Part shown: piece by piece, positions 39,716 to 48,573 of the stretch | Layout: each line of letters begins with the position of its first letter | Position numbering within the stretch: the stretch's first letter is position 1 | Source: Tritrichomonas foetus | Lineage: Eukaryota > Parabasalia > Tritrichomonadida > Tritrichomonadidae | Assembly: GCA_001839685.1 (NCBI GenBank) | Contig: MLAK01001393.1 | Coordinates: 65,826 to 129,825, forward strand | DNA length: 64,000 bases | Reading direction: 5' to 3' | Notes under the pieces: generated by a model | The model's database searches: none | What the model saw: only the letters and a program-made list of their open reading frames with translations | Told to the model about the DNA's origin: nothing | Made by a program: the position numbers and the translations under genes

Positions 39716-40936
39716 TCATTGTTTACGAAGTTGTTTTTGAGCCAGTTTCAATTTGGCTTCTTCTATTTGTCCTAAAAGTCGATCTTCTTCAATTGCAGCT
39801 TTTTCACGCTTTTCTTCGATCCTCTTCCTACAGAGATGTTCGTCAGCGTGGAATTGGCTAATTGATCTTTCCAGAGCAGCTCTTCTTCGAGCCACTTCTT
39901 CTTCAAGCTTCGCATTTTTAGACATAATTTCTGTCATTTCTTTCTCGCTTGCTCTTTGAAGATTTTCATAATTCTTTTCAGCATCTTTTAGTTGTTTCCA
40001 TAATTCTTTAATTGATGCATTTCTGTTAGAATCATCATGAACATCGGCTGGTATCTTTCCCCTCCACTTTTTAACAAGTGGTGCATACTTTGCAAAGTCT
40101 GCTTGGAAGTTTGTATTCTTTTTATGTGATTTGTTAAGTTCTTCTCTTCTACGATTCACTTCTTCTGTTAATTCACGAAGTTCATTTTCAAGATCTTCTT
40201 TTTCTGCTGCCCAATTGACATTTGATTCAAGCTCTTCTTGTTCTCTTTTAATTTCTCCCTCATGATCAAGTTCAGCCTGATGAGCTTCTGCTATTCGGTC
40301 TTCAGTTTCTTTAATTTCTGCTTCAACAATTCGGAGTTGATCTTGTAAACTAACAATTGTTTTTTCTGTATCAAGCCTTCCTCCATCCAAACCATCATAT
40401 CCATTAGCTCTGTCCATCATTTGAGCATAAGCTTGTTCAGCATCTCTCTTTAATCTTTCAAGTAAATGAACTTCATTTGTTCTTTCTTGAATTTGACCTT
40501 GGATGTATCCACATTGCGTTTGTGCTTTATTTCCTTCAGCGTTTGATGTTCGAATGGCTTCTGTCAATTCGGTTATCTCTGTTTGAAAGTCATCGTTTTC
40601 TGCGCGAATTTGTTCTAATTGAATTTCAAGTTGTTCTTGTTCTTCTTCGAGTGCTTTAACTTGAGCATAAAGAGGTGGCAATAAATTCTTTTTTTCGTTC
40701 AAGAGATTCTGGTGCTCTTCATTCAAAATAATCGGACCTTCTTTATCAGCTGGCCTTTCTGAAACAGTTACTGGTTGAGTATGTCGTAACATACGATTTG
40801 AATTTTCAATAGCTGTAATTTCTGCTTTAGTGTCGGAAATGTTGTTTTGTAAAGTTTCTACACTCAACTTCGTTTGCTCGATTTGTTCCCTGAGTTCGTT
40901 CAATCTGTTTTCCTTTTCTTGGATATTCTCACTCAT
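39716..40936 (-). CDS. Long coiled-coil protein, unknown function
   Basis: This is a 406-residue protein. The start is taken at ATG 40936 (MSENIQEKENRL), because the 23 codons upstream are hydrophobic, unlike the rest, and contain the promoter element. Nearly the whole chain is a charged heptad-rich helix (LNELREQIEQTKLSVETLQN, IKREQEELESNVNWAAEKED), with one glycine/aspartate break near residue 175 (NGYDGLDGGRLD). It has no catalytic motif. It resembles filament or axoneme structural proteins in composition only. It is divergent from a WD40 gene with a 105-base spacer. Confidence 0.7.
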   Translation of the reverse strand: MSENIQEKENRLNELREQIEQTKLSVETLQNNISDTKAEITAIENSNRMLRHTQPVTVSERPADKEGPIILNEEHQNLLNEKKNLLPPLYAQVKALEEEQEQLEIQLEQIRAENDDFQTEITELTEAIRTSNAEGNKAQTQCGYIQGQIQERTNEVHLLERLKRDAEQAYAQMMDRANGYDGLDGGRLDTEKTIVSLQDQLRIVEAEIKETEDRIAEAHQAELDHEGEIKREQEELESNVNWAAEKEDLENELRELTEEVNRRREELNKSHKKNTNFQADFAKYAPLVKKWRGKIPADVHDDSNRNASIKELWKQLKDAEKNYENLQRASEKEMTEIMSKNAKLEEEVARRRAALERSISQFHADEHLCRKRIEEKREKAAIEEDRLLGQIEEAKLKLAQKQLRKQ

Positions 40937-41041
40937 TTTTTTAACAATTTTAAACGTACAAATAATGTTTTTCAAAAAGACCTTATTGAACAAATAAGAG
41001 TTCAAAAAATTTTAGTTCTGTTGGTGAACGTTTAATAATTC
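40937..41041. promoter_or_regulatory. Divergent promoter with two copies of the ACGTTTAA element
   Basis: This spacer of 105 bases separates the ATG at 40936 (minus) from that at 41042 (plus). GTACGTTTAAAA (40948-40959, minus sense) ends 11 bases before the minus-strand ATG. GAACGTTTAAT (41026-41036, plus sense) ends 5 bases before the plus-strand ATG. Each gene therefore has its own correctly oriented copy. Confidence 0.5.
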
Positions 41042-41995
41042 ATGTCAAATTCCTTCAAGATATCTCCTTCATGGGCAACTGAAGAAAGTGAAGGTGATAT
41101 TTTTGGAATTCAGTATTCAAATGACAATTCATTCATTGGATGTGCTTTATCAAATGGACAAGTTTCATTGTATAGTGGATCAACAGGACGCCTTTCATAT
41201 ACCCTTGAACAAAGTCCAGATCACTTTCCTGTAACATCTCTAAAATTCCATCCATCTTCAAAAAGTTTTGTATCAGTTTCTGTTGATGGATCTGTCAAGT
41301 GCTGGTCAACTCGGAAAGCAAGTGTTGAGTGGGAATTTATTGAAGATAAAAATCAGCTTTTTGTCGTAAGTATCAATCCAAATGGTGAAAGCTTTGTAAC
41401 AGCAGGATTGGATACTAAAATTCGTTTATATGACTTTGAATCACATAAAATATCTCGAGCATTAGAGAGGTATCAAATCTTTGATAGTGAAGCTGTCCCA
41501 GGACATACAAACAGAATTTTCTCTGCGATTTTTAATCCAAAAGATTCAAATATTTTGTATTCAGGTGGATGGGATGATACAATTCAGATATGGGATCTTA
41601 GAGTGAATCGATCTGTACGTTCACTTTTTGGTGCACACATATGTTCGGATTCTTTGGATATTCATGATAATATGCTGGCAGCTGGAAGCTGGAGAACAAC
41701 AGAGCAGCTACAGCTTTGGGACTTACGCACATTTAGAAATGAAACAACATTTAAGTGGAAAGATCAAAAACAATGTTTAGTTTATGCAACAAAATTTCAT
41801 CCAAATGGTGAATTTTTATTTGCTGCTGGTTCAGGCGCAAATGAAATTGCAACATTTTCTGTGAAAACTGGTAATCAAGTTGGAGATTCAATCGAATTTG
41901 ATTCTCCGATTTTCTCAATCGCACTCTCAAAGAACGGAAATGAATTGATTGCAGGAACTGAAAAAGGAAAGATTCATTCTTTCAAAATCGAATAA
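41042..41995 (+). CDS. WD40-repeat protein
   Basis: This is a 317-residue protein consisting almost entirely of a seven-bladed WD40 propeller. Repeat endings are visible as GQVSLYSG, GSVKCWS, TKIRLYDF, DTIQIWDL, EQLQLWDL and KGKIHSFKIE. The blade with GHTNRIFSAIFNP and GGWDDTIQIWDLR is the most canonical. No additional domain is present, so it is likely an adaptor or scaffold. The partner is unknown. Its head-to-head arrangement with a coiled-coil gene hints at a shared, perhaps cytoskeletal, process, which is inference. Confidence 0.85.
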   Translation: MSNSFKISPSWATEESEGDIFGIQYSNDNSFIGCALSNGQVSLYSGSTGRLSYTLEQSPDHFPVTSLKFHPSSKSFVSVSVDGSVKCWSTRKASVEWEFIEDKNQLFVVSINPNGESFVTAGLDTKIRLYDFESHKISRALERYQIFDSEAVPGHTNRIFSAIFNPKDSNILYSGGWDDTIQIWDLRVNRSVRSLFGAHICSDSLDIHDNMLAAGSWRTTEQLQLWDLRTFRNETTFKWKDQKQCLVYATKFHPNGEFLFAAGSGANEIATFSVKTGNQVGDSIEFDSPIFSIALSKNGNELIAGTEKGKIHSFKIE

Positions 41996-42233
41996 TTTTT
42001 CTAGTATTTAGGGGGAAGTTATTCATAACTCCCTTAGAAACTAATTTAGCTCTCTGTAAATATATGCGTGTGTGATTCATCAAAACTAGATTCTTTTTAA
42101 ATTTGAAATTAGTTTCTGCTATTCATTCAAATTTGATGTAAACAAATTAAATAATCATCAAAAGTGTGAGATAGACTTTCTGAACAATACTATGTTAAAA
42201 TATGTTTTATTATAAAGTGATACAGACAATCAA

Positions 42234-42746
42234 TCAATCTAACTTGATTATTTTTTCTAAATAATACATATCAACAATTCTCTCTCCATTTTCCATTATT
42301 TCCATTGGATAATTATCAGTGAAGAAATTGAAAACTGTGTGTGTGTACTTGAAACCACACTTTTCATAAAACCCTTGACCATACTTACTTGTTCCAACAA
42401 TTATATGATAAGTATTATTAAAAATATTTTTATATTCGTTTTCAATCTTTTGAATAAATAATTTCCCAAGTCCTTTTTTTTGAAAAGATGGAGCAACTGC
42501 AATATTTTTTATTTCTATGATGAAATTTGATTTTTCTTCAATGACAGCTTCTGCAACAACATCATCAATTTTTTTCATTATAATCATTTTACTTTTTGAA
42601 AGGTATTTATTAACCATTTCTTCTGATGGGTCAGCATCAAGAAGAAAATCTTTAAATTTCCACATATCGTCAGAATTTACATATTCAACTGTGAATTCAT
42701 CCATTAGATTTGAGATCAACTTTTTCAATAAATCAAAAATGGTCAT
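42234..42746 (-). CDS. GNAT-family N-acetyltransferase, bacterial-like
   Basis: This is a 170-residue protein with ATG 42746; MDEFTVEY 14 residues in is an alternative start nearer the usual length. The acetyl-CoA-binding motif A is IAVAPSFQKKGLGKLFI, where Q-x-x-G-x-G/K is the P-loop-like signature. The later segments IIVGTSKYGQGFYEKCGFKY, FNFFTDNYP and ENGERIVDMYYLEK follow the order seen in small bacterial GNATs of the YvbK type. The substrate is unknown. The strong resemblance to bacterial single-domain enzymes makes lateral transfer plausible. It shares a 97-base divergent spacer with a MAP65-like gene. Confidence 0.82.
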   Translation of the reverse strand: MTIFDLLKKLISNLMDEFTVEYVNSDDMWKFKDFLLDADPSEEMVNKYLSKSKMIIMKKIDDVVAEAVIEEKSNFIIEIKNIAVAPSFQKKGLGKLFIQKIENEYKNIFNNTYHIIVGTSKYGQGFYEKCGFKYTHTVFNFFTDNYPMEIMENGERIVDMYYLEKIIKLD

Positions 42747-42843
42747 GCAACCGTTTATTTACGTTAAACTTTTAACTTTTTCAATTACACGTTTTCCCTT
42801 TTCACTTTTTAACATTTTATTCAGTCGCATTGATTCAAAAAAA
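42747..42843. promoter_or_regulatory. Divergent promoter region (97 bp)
   Basis: This short spacer separates two start codons. It contains CCGTTTATTTACGTTAAAC (42751-42769), which combines a CCGTT core with a relative of the ACGTTTAA element, and a TCACTTTT about 40 bases before the plus-strand ATG that fits the Inr pattern. Confidence 0.45.
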
Positions 42844-44235
42844 ATGAAGATCGAAATCAACATTGAAGCGCAACTCGAAGAAATATGGCGCGATATTGGA
42901 CTTAAATCATCAGACGTCGAGCACGAATATCAATTACTCAATGAAAAAGTTCAAGAGTTATTCAGAGAATTTTTGCGGGAAAATTATCTTCGAAGACAGG
43001 CTCTTCTTCAGGAGCTCGAAGATACCGAAAATGAAATAGTCGACCTCCAAATCAAATTCGGACTTTCACAAAGTGAGCAAGAGCAATATCAATCCCTCCC
43101 CTTAATCGAACGCGTTAAATCACTAAGTTTGCAATTGAAAACATTACATGCAGCTACAGCTCACCAAAGACGCGAATATGAGAATTTATACAAGCAATTA
43201 ACAAATTGTTTTGATATCCTCGAAATTGAAGAAAGAGGCGATTTTTCAGAACTTGGAAGCGACTACACTCGCGAGAAAATCGATAGAATGACTCAATTCC
43301 TCGACAAAATGAATCAAGACATCGAGGAAAGAAAACCAGAAATGCATAAATTATTTTCAGAAATTCAAGAATTGAGAGCCTCTTTGAAATTGGATCCACT
43401 TGATGATACAGGAAAACTCGGGGATCAAACGTTCGACACTTTGGAAACAGAAAGAGAGAAATTAATTCAAACTAAAGAAAAAAATTACCGTAAATGTCAA
43501 AAACTATATGTTGAAATCAACAGGCTTGAAAAAGTTCTTGGAAGGGATATTTCTGAACCTGATTTCAGCGATATTTCTGACTACCAAATCACTCAGCTCA
43601 AAAATCAACTTTATCAACTTGACAATGATAAAGAAACAAGAACACCAGAATATATCAATGACCTTAAAGTTTCATTGCTTCAACTTTGGAAAGAATTACA
43701 TATTAAAGTTCCTGCCAAAGCTGCATTTCCATATTATTATAGCACTAAGTTGAACAAGCGTACTCTTATTGCCTTAGAAAACGAAGTTTTGAGGCTGACT
43801 ACAATCAAACAACAACTTGAGCCAACTTTAGTTTTAATCAATGATAGACAAAAAATTCTCAGTGAATTTGAACGCCTTCAAGCAGAAGAAGGTAATTCTA
43901 AGCGTCTAACAAACCGAAAAGGTGGCGCTGCAATGGCACTTCTTGAAGAAGAAAGAATTAGAAAGCAGTATAATTACAAATTACCTAAAATCCATGAACA
44001 ATTAATTCCACAACTTCAAGAATATAAGGACAACTACGGTGAACCTCTACTTTGGGATGGTGAAGATCTACTTGAAATAGTGACTGAAATGCATGCAAAA
44101 GAAACAACTGCTGAAAGAAAGGCAAAGAACATGACGCAGAGAGAAATTAGAAATCATGAAAAAACTCGAACCGGGAGACCATTAAAATCTTCACCAAGAC
44201 GCCCACAAAGCGGTTTTAATAAAACAGTCATTTAA
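42844..44235 (+). CDS. MAP65/Ase1/PRC1-family microtubule bundler
   Basis: This is a 463-residue protein. The start is ATG 42844 (MKIEINIEAQLEEIW); the 109 open codons upstream are antisense to the GNAT gene and are not used. The family pattern is visible from the first helix (LEEIWRDIGL), through long rod helices (REYENLYKQLTNCFDIL), to the conserved spectrin-like part (LWKELHIKVPAKA, RLTTIKQQLEPTLVLINDRQ). The tail is basic (RTGRPLKSSPRRPQS). These proteins crosslink antiparallel microtubules in spindle midzones and, in protists, other arrays. The length is slightly shorter than most homologues. The stop is TAA followed by A. Confidence 0.8.
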   Translation: MKIEINIEAQLEEIWRDIGLKSSDVEHEYQLLNEKVQELFREFLRENYLRRQALLQELEDTENEIVDLQIKFGLSQSEQEQYQSLPLIERVKSLSLQLKTLHAATAHQRREYENLYKQLTNCFDILEIEERGDFSELGSDYTREKIDRMTQFLDKMNQDIEERKPEMHKLFSEIQELRASLKLDPLDDTGKLGDQTFDTLETEREKLIQTKEKNYRKCQKLYVEINRLEKVLGRDISEPDFSDISDYQITQLKNQLYQLDNDKETRTPEYINDLKVSLLQLWKELHIKVPAKAAFPYYYSTKLNKRTLIALENEVLRLTTIKQQLEPTLVLINDRQKILSEFERLQAEEGNSKRLTNRKGGAAMALLEEERIRKQYNYKLPKIHEQLIPQLQEYKDNYGEPLLWDGEDLLEIVTEMHAKETTAERKAKNMTQREIRNHEKTRTGRPLKSSPRRPQSGFNKTVI

Positions 44236-44580
44236 AATGACTACTCGCCAAAATTATAATAGTGTTAAAACAACATACGAGAACTTTTTTATCAAATAGC
44301 GAACTGTAAATTTCTTTAAAATTCCTTACATGAAAATTACTCATTAAAATAATGTCATTGAAATTATTTTTTATTTTAAATGATTTTTCTAATTTTCTAT
44401 TTTATGTAAAAGAATAAATTGATGAATCTGGAGTGGTAATCTATTGGAGTCAAATTGAAAATCTTCATTGGCAGCAAATCTCCAAAAAAAATCAAGAATC
44501 AATCAAAAAAATCAGAGGTGTGTGGGGAAAAAAAATCCACTTGTGATCAAGATGAAATAAAGCAATTTTTTCAACTATCG

Positions 44581-44628
<48 letters not shown>
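44581..44628. repeat. Poly(A) tract, 48 bases
   Basis: An uninterrupted run of 48 A, the longest homopolymer in the window. Assembly length may be inexact. Confidence 0.95.
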
Positions 44629-44629
<1 letters not shown>

Positions 44630-45800
44630 ACGAAAAAAAGATGAAAGTAGATGAATTAATCTATAGAAATATTACGTTTATTTTAGTTTTGAAAAAATAT
44701 CAAAGATGAATCAGTAAACTTTTTTAAAAATCGACTTCGAAAACGTAAAATATAGAAAATGATGAAATTAAAAATCTGCATGAATTTCTGTTTCTAAACA
44801 GGTATCTACCGTGATATCAACAGTCACTTCTCTCTATCTTTCTGTTTCATTTAATATATATTTCATTGATTCAAGTACTTGTTCTTTAAATAGGTACACT
44901 TCTTCTTTGATTAATTTTATCAAATTCTCAAATCATATTGTTAATTATATTATTTCTGATTGAAGCTCGTCAGAAATGACTTTTTGTCATGACTAATAAA
45001 TCACGGTACAATATTCGTAATACTATTCTGACTTAGGTGAAATATTCTTCTTCACGTATTTGTTCATGCGAATCCTTCAAAGTATTGATAATATGTTTGA
45101 ATAGATAATGAAAAGATAGAAGAAATCAGATGAAATAATGGTGAAAATCCAAAAAGTTATTCAAATTAGTGATCACTAAGTTAGTAATATTAGTCAAATC
45201 ATGACGATATTGATCTTTGGGATTTTTTTCTCTTCTTCTTCTTTTCTTTTAGTATGATTTGTTCAACAAAATTATTTGAAGTAACCGAAAATATGAATCA
45301 TTTATATTCATGACGTTACCGACAGTTCCATCATTATTTCGTTAAGGTATATATCTTGTCCAAGATATAAGTTATGGATCTGATTTTTATACAATGTAAG
45401 TAACTGGTCAAATCTTTCCTGCATTATATCCTTGATTGAATCTGGATAGAGAATGTTGTTGTTATCGAATCAAAAAACGAATTTATAGAAATAGTTTTGA
45501 AAGTGATACTGTTTGAGTCAGTTGGACTATTGTGAAATTCTGTTAATATATCCGGAATAAAACTTGAATTATCATCCGATGTTATAACAGCAATAAACAA
45601 ATAGAAAATCATCAATATGAGTGAGATTGGAAACGAATTTTCATTCATTATATTTCATCTATTTTTTTGGAAAAGATGATATCTACATTTTCAGGTTATT
45701 TCCACACTTCCAATGAAACTTATTGATAAACTCATTTTGTTGGGTCAAAGAAAAGCATAAATATCCTGTGGTGATTCATTCCGTCCTTCAAAATTTATTC

Positions 45801-45889
45801 AAGAAAGAAAGAATTAAAAGAAAGAAAGAAAAAATTAAAAGAAAGAAAGAAAAAATTAAAAGAAAGAAAGAATTAAAAGAAAGAAAGAA
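45801..45889. repeat. GAAA-rich tandem repeat
   Basis: About four to five copies of a 19-22-base unit built from AATTAAAAGAAAGAAAGAA, varying by an AA insertion. It lies in non-coding DNA and is a typical slippage minisatellite. Confidence 0.85.
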
Positions 45890-46141
45890 TAGAATGATTA
45901 ACTCGAAAAGTTACGAAAAGCTGTAGAAATCGTGATTTTAAACTTTTCGCTTTCCAAAATTCAATTCACATTGTTCTGATGATACAAAACGTTGTCAGCA
46001 TCAACACCTTATACAAAATTCGACCTAATTCTCAGTGATTAATTATTTCAAAACAAAAACATCGAAAAAGGCAAATTGGAACGAAAAAATAATAAATAAA
46101 AACTTTTTATTAAAATAATGATTTAGAATAACATCGTCAAT

Positions 46142-46576
46142 TTACGTGCGGATATACTCATCAGTATACTGATAGTTCAAAGTAGTTTCTCCTGGTTTCA
46201 TGAAATTTCGAATCTGATCGATCGTGTATTTATCAGTGACAAAATCGGTAAGATCGCATTGATAGTTTGAATCCATCGTTATTTGGCTTGTTGAAATCTT
46301 TTTGCTTCTTCCGCGCTCGTAATGGTAATCGGGATGAAGTTCCTTGAACTGCTGACTCTGTAACGAAGCTTGCGCTTGGTATGCTGCTTTGTCTTCTGTT
46401 GAAAGATTGTTCCACTGGACGCCAAGCAATTTATTTATTTCTTTTAAATGCGTATCAGGATATTGCTCTTTAAGAAGGGGTCTTTTTTCATGGCAATAAA
46501 GGAAATAAGCGTTTTGAGGTCTTTTGATTTTGTTCTTTTCTTCTTCAACAGGTACTTCGACTCTATCAATTTCCAT
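46142..46576 (-). CDS. HMG-box protein
   Basis: This is a 144-residue protein with start ATG 46576 (MEIDRVEVP); the open stretch upstream to 46618 starts with GTG. Residues 16-84 are a single HMG box of the sequence-specific or MATA type: IKRPQNAYFLYCHEKR, then LKEINKLLGVQWNNLSTEDKAAY and a basic end (HYERGRSKK). The remaining 50 residues are polar. HMG boxes bend DNA; with only one box the protein may be a transcription factor or chromatin architectural protein. The stop has the TAAA context. Confidence 0.88.
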   Translation of the reverse strand: MEIDRVEVPVEEEKNKIKRPQNAYFLYCHEKRPLLKEQYPDTHLKEINKLLGVQWNNLSTEDKAAYQAQASLQSQQFKELHPDYHYERGRSKKISTSQITMDSNYQCDLTDFVTDKYTIDQIRNFMKPGETTLNYQYTDEYIRT

Positions 46577-46661
46577 CAATAGGAAAAATGAAAAGTTAAT
46601 AAAAGTATAGTTAACCACTAAATATTACATGTAATAGAATTTCCATCATTCTAAATTGAAT

Positions 46662-46720
46662 TTTTCCGTATTTATATGGTCTTTTCTTCGGAATTCCGGA
46701 CCATATAAACACGGAAAAAG
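46662..46720. repeat. Perfect-looking hairpin in a divergent promoter
   Basis: Bases 46662-46682 pair with 46700-46720 at 20 of 21 positions, around a 17-base loop containing GGAATTCC. It lies between the starts of the HMG-box gene (46576, minus) and the VPS9-like gene (46756, plus), 36 bases before the latter. It could be a protein-binding site or fold in RNA. Confidence 0.85.
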
Positions 46721-46755
46721 TAGGGTTCAAGATTCGAATTTTTATTTTTGCCTGG

Positions 46756-48102
46756 ATGGATCTGAATGAATGGCTTGTCAGTCATCCAGATATCATACAG
46801 TTCATTTTAATGGTCCCAAGGACATCCGATCCCACCTATCAAAGCGATCCAAACATACAAAAACTCATGAATGCGCATTATATTGAAGAGCTGACAAAAA
46901 AAATGCAAGATTTATCGATTCGACAACTTCCAGTTTTAATGAAAGAACAGCCAAAGCCCCTTTATTTGGGCGGTCGTGCCGCGCTGGCATACCATCAGAA
47001 ATTATTCATTAAAAACTTACTACAAAAGCGAAATCAGGCAATGTTTGACAAATTTACACAGCACGCTGCAGATTTAATCACTCTTCTGAGCGGAGGGGCT
47101 TCAATTCCTGAACATATTTTATTGAAAGTCGATGTGGGCAAACTCGAAAAAGAGGATTTTAAAAAGGACCATACTTACAAACGTCTTAATGCCAAATTCC
47201 ATGACCTTGAGAACTTTATTGACCTAGAAAATGCAATCGTAGAAACGATCGATGCTCAGAAAAAGTTGTTTGACGATAATATGAAAACCGCTACTGAACA
47301 ATTTGATGCAGACTCATCGTTTTTAAAGCAAGTCGAAACTCAAGATAATTTAGAGTTACTATTCGAATATACACAATTTGCACTCAATCAAAAATTCAAA
47401 AATGTTGTTGCTGGATTTGGAAATTATTCAGATATTGAAAACAAACATAAAAATTCCCAAAAATTTGTACGTGAATTAATTAAACTTGTTTATGAAACAT
47501 TAGGTTATTTTAATTATGATGGTGAAAATGGTGATAATGCTTTGATTCTTGTGCTATTTCGATATGCATTTGATAAATTATATTCATTTAAACTTTCACC
47601 TTTAAACCGTTGCGAATTTGACCAGACTCGTTTGACAACCGTTGATCCCCTTTCCAAATATTTATCAAATTGCACTTTCAGACAGCTTAGTCCAATTGCT
47701 GAATATTGCCCACCACACACTCCGGATATGAAAGTATCTGAGGTGTTTAGAAAAGATGAAGATTATTTCCCAGCTATTCTTGCACTTGAAGGAATATCAT
47801 TCTATACGAATCCAATTGATGCTTTAAAATCCGTCCGTGACTGTTTGCTATGCATCGAAGTAGCAGCTGACAGGAAGCATCACTCAGAAGATACGCTACT
47901 TCCATTTGAAGTCACTTTTGGTCTTTTTCTTTGTGTTGCTGCAGCATCGCATATTCCAGAGATGCAAAACTTTTCTGATTTTATTGACGAATGTGTTCCA
48001 GAATCTGGTTTGAATCCGGTTTTCGACTTTGCTCACACAAAATTGACAGCAGCAACATCACATTTACGGAAGATAGTGAACATGGAACAAGCTCAGAAGT
48101 AA
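46756..48102 (+). CDS. VPS9-domain-like protein (second in window)
   Basis: This is a 448-residue helical protein. Residues of about 235-275 (KFVRELIKLVYETLGY, then GDNALILVLFRYAFDKLYS) and 345-430 give the VPS9 picture. The latter part runs PIDALKSVRDCLLCIEVA, then an acidic spacer and LLPFEVTFGLFLCVAAASHIPEMQNFSDFIDE. It corresponds to the helices that bind Rab5-type GTPases, including the aspartate/proline strand and the later L-x-x-x-x-x-F-I pattern. The N-terminal 200 residues form a helical region with coiled-coil character. The role inferred is endosomal Rab activation. The assignment is by pattern and less certain than the reading frame. Confidence 0.6.
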   Translation: MDLNEWLVSHPDIIQFILMVPRTSDPTYQSDPNIQKLMNAHYIEELTKKMQDLSIRQLPVLMKEQPKPLYLGGRAALAYHQKLFIKNLLQKRNQAMFDKFTQHAADLITLLSGGASIPEHILLKVDVGKLEKEDFKKDHTYKRLNAKFHDLENFIDLENAIVETIDAQKKLFDDNMKTATEQFDADSSFLKQVETQDNLELLFEYTQFALNQKFKNVVAGFGNYSDIENKHKNSQKFVRELIKLVYETLGYFNYDGENGDNALILVLFRYAFDKLYSFKLSPLNRCEFDQTRLTTVDPLSKYLSNCTFRQLSPIAEYCPPHTPDMKVSEVFRKDEDYFPAILALEGISFYTNPIDALKSVRDCLLCIEVAADRKHHSEDTLLPFEVTFGLFLCVAAASHIPEMQNFSDFIDECVPESGLNPVFDFAHTKLTAATSHLRKIVNMEQAQK

Positions 48103-48573
48103 TCAAGCCTTTTGTTATTTTTTATAATTCTATCTAATCACTTCGAAGATATTATATTTTCATGTATTTTATAGATATATATATTTTGATATGAATAAAA
48201 CATTTTTTATATCAAATGTTTTATGTACATTTATGTAGAGAGAGACGCCCACTAATATTTCAATATTTCCATTTAATGAATTGTTTATTCATATTAAGAA
48301 ATGGAAAAAACTATTTTCGTTTAACTCATGGTGGTAACATGATGCATATGGTTTGAAGCTTTTCCCTTCATCTCGACATTTGTCAGATTCCCGCACTGTT
48401 AGAAACAGAATCAATTCACTTTTTGAGTTAATAACATTCATGATTTATTTGGTCATTATCATTCAATAATAGTTGATTTAATTTGAACGAGTTTGAGTTG
48501 TTTGGCCATATATGAGCGTAAAAAGTTGAATTGGAAATTGATAACGTACTTTATATCCAACTTTTAAGCTCTC
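48103..48573. other. Spacer with SHIPPO-gene promoter
   Basis: AT-rich. The direct repeat-like ATAAAACATTTTTTATATC/ATGTTTTATG lies near 48195-48225. TAACGTACTTTA (48542-48553) lies about 20 bases before the ATG at 48574 and partly resembles the ACGT-core promoter element seen elsewhere. Confidence 0.45.

Larger units (their letters stand above)
44236..46141. other. Gene-poor region with simple repeats (1.9 kb)
   Basis: Between a plus- and a minus-strand gene, tail to tail. It contains a 48-base poly(A) tract and a GAAA-rich tandem array (listed separately). A 74-codon minus frame at 45424-45648 begins with a signal-peptide-like stretch but has no other support. No RNA gene seen. Confidence 0.6.

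Noticed and set aside
42517..42843. 109-codon upstream extension of the MAP65-like gene
   Set aside because: Antisense to the GNAT gene and hydrophobic/serine-rich; MAP65 homology begins at ATG 42844.
44455..44709. 84-codon frame over the poly(A) tract
   Set aside because: Half of it is polylysine from the 48-base A run; no start context.
45424..45648. 74-codon minus-strand frame with a signal-peptide-like start
   Set aside because: No homology signal beyond the hydrophobic N-terminus, low complexity afterwards, no promoter element; could be real but unsupported.
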